DNA from: Robiginitomaculum sp.
GTDB taxonomy: Bacteria > Pseudomonadota > Alphaproteobacteria > Caulobacterales > Maricaulaceae
Assembly (NCBI GenBank): GCA_015485155.1
Contig: WFUF01000019.1
Span: 1-64,000, forward strand
Length of the DNA stretch: 64,000 bases
Direction of reading: 5' to 3'
Shown here piece after piece: positions 1-8,111 of this stretch. The position numbers and the translations under genes are program-made. Every line of letters begins with the position of its first letter. Within the stretch, counting starts at the first letter, position 1. Below the pieces are notes generated by a model that was not told where the DNA came from, did no database searches, and worked only from the letters and a program-made list of their open reading frames with translations.

Positions 1-32
1 ATTTGCCAGGGTCGGTGACGAGGGTCACTCTT

Positions 33-400
33 AAGGGTCACTTATAGGGTCAGTGCCATTCTTCGCTGTCCCTTGAGTGATACTTGATATCCCCTGCAAT
101 TATACCAAAACAGCACTTGATGGTAATAAACTGACCCTTAAATGACCCTTGTGGATACTGACTGACCCTTGGGATAAGGGGATAAGTGCAAAAGGCGCCC
201 ACACCTGCCAGAGCTGTTATAATGTAAGGGTTGGAGGCGAAATGCCAAAAACAGAAGCTCTTTGACAGGTGAATATTTCTTTTCAAACCCAATAATTTCA
301 GGGGTTTTGCCGGTTCCTAACGCTTGCAAATAAATATGCAACCGGTAACCCGATTGCGCCTGCCTTTGGTAATTGTCCCGTGGAAAACAGAATAAGCGTT
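33..400 (+). repeat. rRNA-leader-like repeat, left copy (inverted partner at 7490-7865)
   Basis: The sequence from 33 aligns with the reverse complement of 7490-7865. The match is near-exact over the first ~140 bases (the GGGTCAC/GGGTCAG boxes, the TCGCTGTCCCTTG segment, GGTAATAAACTGACC, ATACTGACTGACCCTTGGG) and looser after about 170. It carries three AGGGTCA-type boxes at about 21-53, three TGACCCTT boxes at about 132-170, a TATAAT at 218-223 and a boxA-like GCTCTTTGACA at 257-267. Beyond boxA both copies share AACCCAATA and GGTTTTGCCGGTT. That architecture is typical of an rRNA operon promoter and leader, but no 16S gene follows. No protein gene is credible between 1 and 596. Confidence 0.7.
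218..267 (+). promoter_or_regulatory. -10 element and boxA-like antitermination site
   Basis: A perfect TATAAT at 218-223 is followed 33 bases later by GCTCTTTGACA (257-267). This is close to the rrn boxA (TGCTCTTTAACA in E. coli; a G in place of A is usual in alphaproteobacterial rRNA leaders as I remember them). The -35 is not obvious. Both elements are kept in the inverted copy at 7632-7681, which argues that they are functional or recently were. Transcripts would run right towards 600, against the minus-strand gene there. Confidence 0.55.
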
Positions 401-427
401 TTTTTACGAGCACTTCATTCCGAGCGA

Positions 428-596
428 TAGGAGTAAAGAATCCTCAAGCAGCGAAGCGGTAGGAGAAACAAAAACTCCTCAAGTAGCCGCTAGGCGGTAG
501 GACATTAAAAAACCTTCCCACTTTTGCTAAAAATGCAAATCTTTGTTTATCGCATTTTTGGCCGCAAAACCGGTTCCCACTTTTGCTAAAAATGCT
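428..596 (-). repeat. composite hairpin repeat (REP-like), copy A
   Basis: Read on the minus strand this follows the stop codon of the 597-1430 gene. It holds one 60-base hairpin unit (GCATTTTTAGCAAAAGTGGG ... GGTTTTGCGGCCAAAAATGC), a partial second unit, then two copies of a short element built on TCCTACCGCCTAGCGGCTAC or TCCTACCGCTTCGCTGC. The outer arms GCATTTTT/AAAAATGC and inner arms GCAAAA/TTTTGC can fold into a long hairpin. The same organisation recurs at 19170-19350, 35819-35990 and, in part, 40000-40075. Confidence 0.85.
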
Positions 597-1430
597 TTAG
601 GGGGTGCCCAGATCGACAGTCAATGTAGCGTAATCACTTTGATAATTGCCATCGGCTTTTTCAGGTAGTGTAATCCACACCGCCATTAACAAGACAACTC
701 CTTTGGTTGTGCTGTCAATCTGGATTGCGCCGTTTTCATCGGTTAGTAACACCTGATCTTCATGACCCGGAGAATAGAGGGTAACGTCCTGATTGGCCAG
801 AGGTTGGCCGTCGCGAACAAGTACAAACTTGTCACTGGCACCTGCTACAGCCAGAAATTCCAATGCCTGTCCTGTTGGTTGCGTGCTAACATCACGGCCG
901 GCATCACAAGTTTCTATACAGAAAAATGTTTTACTGTGCTTGTTATAGCTGCGTTGCAAGGGAGGGTTACCTGGCAAGGCATCAAAGGCCGCGCGCACGG
1001 CTTCGGAGGCACCAATTTCACCCAGATACATTTTGGTGTCTTTAGGCTCTATTTCTCCGTGGCGCCGCTTGGAGCTGGCGGCAACCATGGCAAAACCGGT
1101 CTGCTTCGGAGTAAAGGCAATATTCACATGAGTTTCATGTTCAGACAGGTCAAGGTCAGTTATCTTTTGCCCGGCAATCTGCACCTCTATGTATGGGATG
1201 CGATCCAGTTTTGGCCCAAACTGTATGTCCGGATATTCCAAAGCGCTGGTCAGGGCTATATTTACGGTTTCACCTTCTGCATAGATGAACTTTCCAGGCT
1301 GAACAAAAGTCTTGTGAGCAAGAGCTGCGCCGCCAAGCATTGTCATAGGTATAGCAATTGCCATACCTCTCAGCAATCTGGATAAGCTGTTCCTTTTTGC
1401 TGGCTTTTGTAAATATTTTTGCTGTGGCAT
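597..1430 (-). CDS. DUF4198 family periplasmic protein
   Basis: 277 residues with a signal peptide: basic start, hydrophobic run, then GGAALAHK, with cleavage probably after ALA. The mature part begins HKTFVQPGKFIYAEGETVNIALTSA, typical of DUF4198 (NikM-like) periplasmic proteins made of Ig-like beta domains. The late segment ALEFLAVAG..FVLVRDGQPLANQDVTLYSPG..VLLTDENGAIQID is the domain that recurs in this family. Some members occur with nickel or cobalt uptake genes, but no such transporter is next to it, so the substrate is unknown. AAGGAG lies 7 bases before the ATG. The stop codon sits at the edge of a dispersed hairpin repeat. Confidence 0.75.
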   Translation of the reverse strand: MPQQKYLQKPAKRNSLSRLLRGMAIAIPMTMLGGAALAHKTFVQPGKFIYAEGETVNIALTSALEYPDIQFGPKLDRIPYIEVQIAGQKITDLDLSEHETHVNIAFTPKQTGFAMVAASSKRRHGEIEPKDTKMYLGEIGASEAVRAAFDALPGNPPLQRSYNKHSKTFFCIETCDAGRDVSTQPTGQALEFLAVAGASDKFVLVRDGQPLANQDVTLYSPGHEDQVLLTDENGAIQIDSTTKGVVLLMAVWITLPEKADGNYQSDYATLTVDLGTP

Positions 1431-1492
1431 GTGCCTCTCCTTGGGTTAAGTTCTCTTGGTGTCCAGACTAATGATTAACTTGTGGTCAAGCT

Positions 1493-3643
1493 TTAGTCCA
1501 TCAATTGCTGCATCATAAAAGTATAGGACAATGCTTCGCGGCGAGCTGTTTCCTTTAGGTTTGCCGCTGCAGAATGGCCGCCATCTATGTTTTCATAGTA
1601 TAAAAACGGCTTATCAAGATCCTGCAGCAATTTACCCATTTTCCTCGCATGACCCGGGTGTACCCGGTCATCCTTGGTCGAGGTCATCAAAAACATGGTT
1701 GGATAGGAAGTTGCCTGATCTACATTGTGATAGGGTGAAATTGAACGCAAAAATGCTCCTTCATCCGGGTCATCAGGGTTGCCATATTCGCCCATCCAGC
1801 TCGCTCCAGCCAGTAATTTATGAAACCGCATCATGTCGAGCAAAGGAACTTGCGATAAAACTGCATTCCATAAATCAGGGCGCTGGATGTACATAACCCC
1901 CATCAGCAATCCACCATTGGAGCCGCCACGAATACCCAAATGCCTGGCACTGGTAAGCTTATTGGAAATCAGGCTTTCAGCAACAGCAATAAAGTCGTCG
2001 TAAATCACCTGGCGTTTGGTCTTAAGCCCGGCCTGATGCCAGTTTGGGCCAAACTCTCCGCCGCCACGAATATTGGCCAGCACATAGGCGCCGCCATTTT
2101 CCAGCCACAACTTCCCCAAAGTCCCTGAATATGCAGGCTGCAGGCTGACCTGAAACCCGCCATAACCATATAAAATAGTTGGAGTTGTGCCGTTCATTTC
2201 GGTGTCTTTACCGCGCACTACAAAATATGGAACTTTTGTACCGTCTTTTGAAATTGCTTCTAATTGTTCCACCACCAGATTACTGCTGTCAAAGCGCGTG
2301 GGTAGCGATTGAATGACGGTAGAGCTGTTCTTGGTAACATCCACCATCATCAGGCTGTCTGGTCGAAGAAAGCTCTCCATGTTGGCAAAAATTACATCAG
2401 ACTGGGCATTTGCCGATGAAATTCCGATATTACCATTTTCGGGCAGATCAAGCTGCTTTGCCGACCAGCTTTCACCATCAAAGGTATAGCTGAACACTTT
2501 GCTGGTTACATTCTCAAGCATTGCAATTATCAAGGAAGAACGGGTGGCAGAAATGCTGTCAATTGATGAACGAGCATCTGGCATGACCACTTGTGTCACC
2601 TTGCCAATTATTCCGCTTTGCATAAATGCCGGAAGATCAAATGAAACAAGAGCCCCTTTGGGCCAGACCAGCCCATCGTGCTGCCAGTCCTCTTCCAAAG
2701 ACAAAATCACCTGACCGGCAAATACTTCGCGGAAGCTGGATTTGGAAGGGACGGGTAGTTGCACCGGGTTTGCATCTTCGGGCAAATACCACCATGTTGT
2801 ATCATAAAAGGTATCGGCCTCAGAGGCGAACATCACGCCACGGCCATCAAGCTCCGCTCGGAACGGAAACACGCCAACATCTGATTTGTCGCCTGTTAGA
2901 ACGGTTGTAGCCTCCGATAAGGGTGTGCCGCGCTGCCATTGTTTTACCACAAACGGATAGCCGGACGAGGTCATAGTATCGCCACCCCAGTCTGTAGCTA
3001 CCAGCAAGGTGTCCTCATCAATCCATGCAATGCCGCCTTTGGATTCAGGAATTTCAAAGCCATCATTAACAAATGACTTGCTGCTTACATCAAATTCTCG
3101 CCGCACCGAGGCGTCTTTACCGCCCCGCGAAAGGCTGATTATGCACTTCTCATATGCAGGCTCAAGACACGATACGCCCTTGTAAACCCAGTTCTCGCCT
3201 TCGGCCTTCGAAAGCTCGTCAAAATCAATCAGCACATCCCATTTTGGCTGTCCAAGCACATAGTCGCCCAAAGTTGCCCGTCGCCACAATCCGCGAACAC
3301 TGTTTTCATCCTGCCAGAAATTATACACAAAACCGCCGCGATGGCGGCCATAGGTAATTTTGTCAGTAGCATTTACCACTGCAAGGGCCTCCGCCTGCAA
3401 CTCGGCAAAGCGTGGATCTGCCTGCAATAAGGACAAGGTTCGCTCATTTTCGGCCCGCACCCAGTTTAAGGCTTCTTCGCCCTCAACCTCTTCCATCCAT
3501 ATCCTGCTGTCGGTGGTTTCAGCGGTATCTTCAATGACAGGCTTTGCCTGTTCTGCCTGCTCGTTCATTGGCTTTGTTGTCTCCGATGGCGGGTTACAGG
3601 CAATAAGCCCGATTACACCCAGTGCAGCTATCCATGTTTTCAT
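1493..3643 (-). CDS. Prolyl oligopeptidase family serine peptidase (S9A), lipoprotein
   Basis: 716 residues from the ATG at 3643, chosen because AGGGGAG lies 6 bases upstream and the product opens with a lipoprotein signal (MKTWIAALGVIGLIAC, lipobox LIAC); an in-frame ATG at 3676 is less likely. The N-terminal region, from RIWMEEVEGEEALNWV on, is the seven-bladed propeller domain. The C-terminal alpha/beta hydrolase has the nucleophile in RGGSNGGLL (Ser about 575), the acid in TKDDRVHPGHARK and the histidine in GGHSAA. It should cleave short proline-containing peptides in the periplasm. It is a single gene, divergent from dapF. Confidence 0.92.
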   Translation of the reverse strand: MKTWIAALGVIGLIACNPPSETTKPMNEQAEQAKPVIEDTAETTDSRIWMEEVEGEEALNWVRAENERTLSLLQADPRFAELQAEALAVVNATDKITYGRHRGGFVYNFWQDENSVRGLWRRATLGDYVLGQPKWDVLIDFDELSKAEGENWVYKGVSCLEPAYEKCIISLSRGGKDASVRREFDVSSKSFVNDGFEIPESKGGIAWIDEDTLLVATDWGGDTMTSSGYPFVVKQWQRGTPLSEATTVLTGDKSDVGVFPFRAELDGRGVMFASEADTFYDTTWWYLPEDANPVQLPVPSKSSFREVFAGQVILSLEEDWQHDGLVWPKGALVSFDLPAFMQSGIIGKVTQVVMPDARSSIDSISATRSSLIIAMLENVTSKVFSYTFDGESWSAKQLDLPENGNIGISSANAQSDVIFANMESFLRPDSLMMVDVTKNSSTVIQSLPTRFDSSNLVVEQLEAISKDGTKVPYFVVRGKDTEMNGTTPTILYGYGGFQVSLQPAYSGTLGKLWLENGGAYVLANIRGGGEFGPNWHQAGLKTKRQVIYDDFIAVAESLISNKLTSARHLGIRGGSNGGLLMGVMYIQRPDLWNAVLSQVPLLDMMRFHKLLAGASWMGEYGNPDDPDEGAFLRSISPYHNVDQATSYPTMFLMTSTKDDRVHPGHARKMGKLLQDLDKPFLYYENIDGGHSAAANLKETARREALSYTFMMQQLMD

Positions 3644-3735
3644 CTGGCTCCCCTTGCTTGTTCTGTTTTGAATCACAGAATTTGCAGCAAGTTATACAAT
3701 CAGGGCTTGGGTTCATAGGGGGCTTGGATTAAGTA

Positions 3736-4587
3736 ATGGTCATGAAGTTCTCAAAGATGAATGGCTGCGGCAATCAATTTGCCATTTTTGATGCACGCTC
3801 TCTAGGCGGCCCGTTGCTTCTTGGCGCAGAACAGGTAAAAGCCATCAGCGACCCGCAAACCGGGGCAGGTTGTGATCAATTGCTGGCATTGGAGCACAGC
3901 CCAAACCCTAAGGCCGACGTTTTTATGCGTATCTGGAATCTGGAAGGTACAGAAGTTGGCGCCTGCGGAAATGGCACACGCTGTGTTGCATGGCTGTTGA
4001 TGGAGGAAACCGGTGCCAGCCAGGTGTCCATTGATACAGCTGGCGGTGTTTTGCATGCCAGCCGGAATGATAAGGATCAAATTTGCGTTGATATGGGTAA
4101 GCCTAGATTGGACTGGCAGGACATACCATTGGAAGAGCGCATGGATACCAGAGGCATTGATCTGAAAGTCGGCCCGGAAGATGACCCAATTCTGGCTTTG
4201 CCGGGCGCGGTTAATATGGGTAATCCCCATGCAGTGTTTTTCGTTGATAATGTAGATGAAATTGCAATTGATAGCTTAGGGCCAATGCTTGAATATCATC
4301 CGTTATTTCCCGAACAGGCCAATATCGGCTTTGCGGAAATTCGCTCCAGAACAGAAATTCGCCTAAGGGTATGGGAGCGTGGCGCGGGGCTTACCAAGGC
4401 TTGCGGAACTGGTGCCTGTGCGGCTCTGGTCGCAGCTTCGCGCCGGTCTTTGGTGGAGCGTTCAGCCAAAATCATAGTGGACGGCGGAGAGCTGTTTGTT
4501 GAATGGCGCACATCCGACGATCATGTACTGCTTAGCGGCCCTGTTGAGATGGAATTTAATGGAGACGTGCCGCTAACTCTTTGTTAG
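3736..4587 (+). CDS. dapF: Diaminopimelate epimerase
   Basis: 283 residues. It interconverts LL- and meso-diaminopimelate for lysine and peptidoglycan synthesis in the cytoplasm. The two catalytic cysteines sit in ACGNGTRC (Cys77) and ACGTGACAA (Cys223), and the N-terminus MKFSKMNGCGNQFAIFDAR is characteristic. ATG at 3736 and ATG at 3742 are both possible; the Shine-Dalgarno is weak. The next gene, asd, acts earlier in the same aspartate pathway, so the pair makes sense as an operon (40-base gap). Confidence 0.96.
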   Translation: MVMKFSKMNGCGNQFAIFDARSLGGPLLLGAEQVKAISDPQTGAGCDQLLALEHSPNPKADVFMRIWNLEGTEVGACGNGTRCVAWLLMEETGASQVSIDTAGGVLHASRNDKDQICVDMGKPRLDWQDIPLEERMDTRGIDLKVGPEDDPILALPGAVNMGNPHAVFFVDNVDEIAIDSLGPMLEYHPLFPEQANIGFAEIRSRTEIRLRVWERGAGLTKACGTGACAALVAASRRSLVERSAKIIVDGGELFVEWRTSDDHVLLSGPVEMEFNGDVPLTLC

Positions 4588-4627
4588 AACCCCTGCCGAT
4601 CCACCCTATAAGAATCAGGACAAGCTC

Positions 4628-5653
4628 ATGCCTATTAATGTTGCCGTTATCGGAGCCACCGGAAATGTTGGTCGCGAAATGCTGACCATTTTAGACGAAC
4701 GGTTATTCCCTGTGGACAAAATGCACGTGCTGGCCAGCCGCAAAAGCCTGGGCCGGGAACTGAGTTTTGGTGATAAAACCGTAAAATGCGAAAACATTGA
4801 GACTTTTGATTTTTCTACCGTTGATCTGGTGTTGATGGCAGCAGGTGGCGACACTGCGCGCCAATGGGCGCCGAGAATTGCACGTGACGGGGCGCTGGTG
4901 ATTGACAATTCCTCAGCATTTCGCATGACCGAGGATGTTCCCTTGATCGTTCCGGAAGTAAATCCCGAAGCAATCTTAGGAGCACGCACAAAAAACATTA
5001 TTGCCAATCCAAATTGCTCCACTATTCAGATGGTTGTAGCCTTAAAACCTTTGCATGATGAGGTAGGCATTAAGCGGATCAATGTGTCCACATTTCAATC
5101 AACTTCCGGTGCCGGCAAGGACGCAATGGATGAATTGTGGAACCAGACCCGCAGTCTGTTCGTAAATGATGAGATCGAGCAGGAAGCATTCCCAAAGCAA
5201 ATTGCCTTTAATGTAATTCCACAGGTGGATGTGTTTCTTGACGATGGCAGCGGTGACACCAAGGAAGAACAAAAAATGGTGCAGGAAACTGCAAAAATCA
5301 TGTGTCCTGACATCAAGGTCAATGTTACCTGTGTGCGGGTTCCAGTATTTGTTGGTCACTCTGAAGCCATCAATATTGAGATGAACAAGCCGATGAGCGC
5401 CGATGCTGCAAGAGAACTGCTCCGCACCAGTCCCGGCCTGATGATCAATGACAAGCACGAGCCCGGCGGTTATGTAACCCCGGTCGAGATTGCCGGGGAA
5501 TTTGCAGTTTATGTCTCGCGTATTCGCGAAGATAAGACCGTAAAGCACGGCCTTAATATGTGGGTGGTTTCGGATAATTTGCGCAAAGGGGCTGCATTAA
5601 ATGCCGTGCAAATTGCGGAGCTTGCGCTTAATCGAGGCATGTTGATCGCGTGA
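4628..5653 (+). CDS. asd: Aspartate-semialdehyde dehydrogenase
   Basis: 341 residues, the usual length. It reduces aspartyl phosphate to aspartate semialdehyde with NADPH for the lysine, threonine and methionine branches. It shows the nucleotide-binding start NVAVIGATGNVGREML, the active-site motif NPNCSTIQ (Cys130) and the C-terminal substrate domain with KHGLNMWVVSDNLRKGAALNAVQIAEL. AGGA lies upstream of the ATG. The stop codon overlaps the GTG start of rarD, so translation is probably coupled. Confidence 0.97.
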   Translation: MPINVAVIGATGNVGREMLTILDERLFPVDKMHVLASRKSLGRELSFGDKTVKCENIETFDFSTVDLVLMAAGGDTARQWAPRIARDGALVIDNSSAFRMTEDVPLIVPEVNPEAILGARTKNIIANPNCSTIQMVVALKPLHDEVGIKRINVSTFQSTSGAGKDAMDELWNQTRSLFVNDEIEQEAFPKQIAFNVIPQVDVFLDDGSGDTKEEQKMVQETAKIMCPDIKVNVTCVRVPVFVGHSEAINIEMNKPMSADAARELLRTSPGLMINDKHEPGGYVTPVEIAGEFAVYVSRIREDKTVKHGLNMWVVSDNLRKGAALNAVQIAELALNRGMLIA

Positions 5654-6525
5654 CGTCCCGCAGCAAAATTGGCTTTTGGGCCACTTTTTCTGCCTTTTTC
5701 ATTTGGGGCGTATCGCCAATTTATTTCAAATTTTTGCCGCCGATTACAGCCCTGGAAGTTAGTTTCCACCGGGCGATCTGGGCCAGCTTGTTTGTTGGTA
5801 TTTTACTACTGGCCACAAGACGGTTTGCCGAAGTAAAAGTCTTGCTGTCTAACCCAAAGGTATTGGGGTTTTTGGCGATTACATCATTGATGGTGGCATT
5901 TAACTGGTTCGTGTTTGCATGGGCCGCGATGAATGAACATATTGCTCAGGCCAGCCTTGGCTATTTCATAAATCCACTGGTTAATGTGTTGCTGGGGTTT
6001 GTATTTTTACAGGAAAGACTAAACTCCCTACGCTGGATTGCCATTGCTCTGGCAGCATTAGGTGTCGCCAATCAGGTGATTTTGGTTGGGGAGGTGCCGT
6101 GGCTGGCCTTGTCATTGGCTTTGACATTCGGGATTTATGGCCTGCTTAGAAAAACTGTACAGGCTGAAGCCGGACCGGGCCTGTTCATTGAAACCCTTAT
6201 GCTTTCACCGTTCCTGTTAATTGGCGTATTCTGGCTTGAAACCAGTGGTCAGGGTCATTTTACAGGCTCAGGACTGCTGGCCCCGGCATTATTGGTTTTT
6301 GGTGGCCTGCTTACGGCTGTACCACTGTTTTTATTTGCATTTGGTGCCAGAAGACTTGATCTGGCAACAGTGGGGCTTGTCCAGTATCTGGCTCCAAGCC
6401 TGCAGTTTTTGTTTGCCATTTGGTATGGCGAGGCGTTTACGGTACAAAGCATTATTACATTCGTTTTGATCTGGGCCGGGCTTGCGCTTTATAGCTGGGA
6501 TCTAATTCGCAAACAGGATAAGTAA
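5650..6525 (+). CDS. rarD: EamA-family permease, RarD type
   Basis: 291 residues with about ten hydrophobic membrane segments in two EamA repeats. The opening KIGFWATFSAFFIWGVSPIYFKFL and the segment ALNWFVFAWAAMNEHIAQASLGYFINPLVNVLLGFVFLQERL (here with FN for LN) are typical of RarD proteins of the drug/metabolite transporter superfamily; the substrate is generally unknown. It starts with GTG in a GTGA overlap with the asd stop and ends in a TAATG overlap with the next gene, so asd, rarD and the hydrolase are translationally linked. Confidence 0.92.
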   Translation: MTSRSKIGFWATFSAFFIWGVSPIYFKFLPPITALEVSFHRAIWASLFVGILLLATRRFAEVKVLLSNPKVLGFLAITSLMVAFNWFVFAWAAMNEHIAQASLGYFINPLVNVLLGFVFLQERLNSLRWIAIALAALGVANQVILVGEVPWLALSLALTFGIYGLLRKTVQAEAGPGLFIETLMLSPFLLIGVFWLETSGQGHFTGSGLLAPALLVFGGLLTAVPLFLFAFGARRLDLATVGLVQYLAPSLQFLFAIWYGEAFTVQSIITFVLIWAGLALYSWDLIRKQDK

Positions 6526-7472
6526 TGAACTTTCCCGCTCCCACCCGTATTGCCACCAATGGTATTACATTATCTGTACATGTGGCTGGCCCCAGAACCG
6601 GGCCGACGGTGCTGTTATTACATGGCTGGCCGGAACTGGCTCGTTCGTGGCAACACCAAATGGCAGCTTTGGCAGAGGCGGGGTTTTACGTTATTGCCCC
6701 GGATATGCGCGGATTTGGGGCTTCTGATTGCCCCGATGAGGTTTCAGCCTATGGCATTGATATCCTGTTATCGGATATGACCGGCCTGCTTGATGCACTT
6801 AACAGGGATGCGGCAATATGGGTTGGCCATGACTGGGGAGGATTTGTTTCATGGCCGGCAGCATTGTTGGTGCCGGAACGAGTGGCTGGTCTGGTCGGGG
6901 TTAACACTCCGCACAGCCCGCGCGCACCTGCTGATCCGGTTGCGCTGTTTCGTAAATCCTATGGCGATGACAATTATATTGTGCGCTTTCAGGAAAAGGG
7001 TGTGGCCGAGGCCGCATTCAGTGGCCGTGAGAACGATTTTTTTGATTTTATCTTTGGTAAGCCTCCACCCAGAAAATTGTCCCGCACTCCGGCCAGCGCC
7101 ACGCACTTTTTGAAACGCTTTGCCAAATTTAGCGGCGCTGATGAAGATACTCTGGTCATGCCCAGGGAAGAACGTGAGGTTTATGCCAAAGCCTATATAA
7201 AATCCGGTTTTAGCGGTGGTATCAATTATTATCGCAATCTCAGTGCCAATTGGAAGCGCATGAAAGGGGTTGATTATACCATACACCAGCCAAGTCTGAT
7301 GATTGGTGCTGAACTGGACTTTTTCCTGCCGCCAAAATTGATCGATGGCATGGAAGAGAGGGTCAAGGATCTTGAGGTTCACATAATCAAAGGCATCGGC
7401 CACTGGACCCAGTGGGAAGCCCCGGAAGAGCTGTCAAACCTGATGATTGACTGGCTAGAAAGACGGTTTTAG
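6525..7472 (+). CDS. Alpha/beta hydrolase, soluble epoxide hydrolase-like
   Basis: 315 residues. It has HGWPELARSWQHQM (the HGWP oxyanion region), DMRGFGASD, an aspartate nucleophile in VGHDWGG (Asp103) and the catalytic histidine in GIGHWTQWEAPEE (His293). An Asp nucleophile with HGxP points to an epoxide hydrolase, although a haloalkane dehalogenase cannot be fully ruled out from sequence reading. A cap region lies between about residues 140 and 230, with tyrosines (YYRN) that could activate the epoxide. The start overlaps the rarD stop. It is the last gene before the right-hand rRNA-leader-like repeat. Confidence 0.88.
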   Translation: MNFPAPTRIATNGITLSVHVAGPRTGPTVLLLHGWPELARSWQHQMAALAEAGFYVIAPDMRGFGASDCPDEVSAYGIDILLSDMTGLLDALNRDAAIWVGHDWGGFVSWPAALLVPERVAGLVGVNTPHSPRAPADPVALFRKSYGDDNYIVRFQEKGVAEAAFSGRENDFFDFIFGKPPPRKLSRTPASATHFLKRFAKFSGADEDTLVMPREEREVYAKAYIKSGFSGGINYYRNLSANWKRMKGVDYTIHQPSLMIGAELDFFLPPKLIDGMEERVKDLEVHIIKGIGHWTQWEAPEELSNLMIDWLERRF

Positions 7473-7489
7473 AAATTGCGAACTAGCGC

Positions 7490-7865
7490 CATCCTATTAA
7501 AACCTGTTCCATCTTGTCCACGGGGTAAGGGCTGGTGCCAGCAGCGAACATGTGGCTGCCTGTATCTTGTGAGCGCGCGATGTGAACCGGCAAAACCATT
7601 ATATTTTATTGGGTTGGTGATCTGTTTACATTGTCAAAGAGCTTCTGTTTTGGGCGTTTTAGCCCGTCACCCCTAATTATAACAGTTCTGGCCAGTGCGT
7701 GCATCGTTATCACTTATCCCCACAGCCCAAGGGTCAGTCAGTATAGAGAAGGGTCATTTTAAGGTCAGTTTATTACCCTTAAGTGCTTTTTGGGTGTAAT
7801 TACAATGTATTCCAAGTACACCCAAGGGACAGCGAAAAATGGCACTGACCCTATAAGTGACCCTT
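7490..7865 (-). repeat. rRNA-leader-like repeat, right copy (inverted)
   Basis: The reverse complement of this stretch matches 33-400. Order on the minus strand: AGGGTCAC and AGGGTCAG boxes (about 7850-7865), TGACC(CTT) boxes (about 7735-7775), TATAAT (7676-7681), boxA-like GCTCTTTGACA (7632-7642), AACCCAATA, GGTTTTGCCGGTT. It ends just downstream of the hydrolase gene, with no 16S start. Small reading frames in this stretch are not credible genes. The rest of the 7473-8107 gap (about 7870-8010) shows nothing recognisable. Confidence 0.7.
7632..7681 (-). promoter_or_regulatory. -10 element and boxA-like site in the inverted copy
   Basis: TATAAT (7676-7681 on the minus strand) and GCTCTTTGACAATGTAAA (boxA at 7632-7642) mirror the left copy. 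The spacing from -10 to boxA is 33 bases in both copies. Transcription would run antisense into the 3' end of the hydrolase gene. Confidence 0.5.
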
Positions 7866-8015
7866 CCTCATCTACCGGTTGGGATAGGGAATAGTTTCGT
7901 CTGTTTTGCTACCCGCCCCCTTGATGGGGAAAAACATGACACAGGTAAAATCAGCTCTGAAAATAATGAGGCGATAGCCAAATGATAGCGCAAATAAGAA
8001 TAATCAGGTGAGTTG

Positions 8016-8111
8016 ATGAAGGTAAGGCATGTTCATATGTTAAATTCTATCGACAATGACAAGAAACCTGCTTTACATTTAATTCTGATTTGGGGGCCGG
8101 TGATGTTATGA
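8016..8111 (+). CDS. Possible 31-residue upstream ORF or leader peptide
   Basis: ATG at 8016 is preceded by AGGTGAG at short spacing and opens a 31-codon frame (MKVRHVHMLNSIDNDKKPAL...). Its TGA (8109-8111) overlaps the ATG of the aminotransferase (8108-8110). The overlap and ribosome site suggest translational coupling or a leader peptide. The frame is short and could be chance; no attenuator hairpin was identified. No family recognised. Confidence 0.3.
   Translation: MKVRHVHMLNSIDNDKKPALHLILIWGPVML

Noticed and set aside
1-300. Possible replication origin (TGTGGATAC at 149-157, TTATCCCCACA in the right copy)
   Set aside because: Only one near-DnaA box per copy, the other has an inserted C, and no origin genes (dnaA, hemE, parA) adjoin. 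The promoter plus boxA layout fits an rRNA leader better.
762-1385. 207-codon plus-strand frame across the DUF4198 gene
   Set aside because: Lies opposite a gene with a signal peptide, domain match and good ribosome site; its own sequence has no family features.
7476-7676. 66-codon frame after the hydrolase gene
   Set aside because: It lies within the repeat copy and is not preserved in the left copy; Cys-rich composition without a motif.
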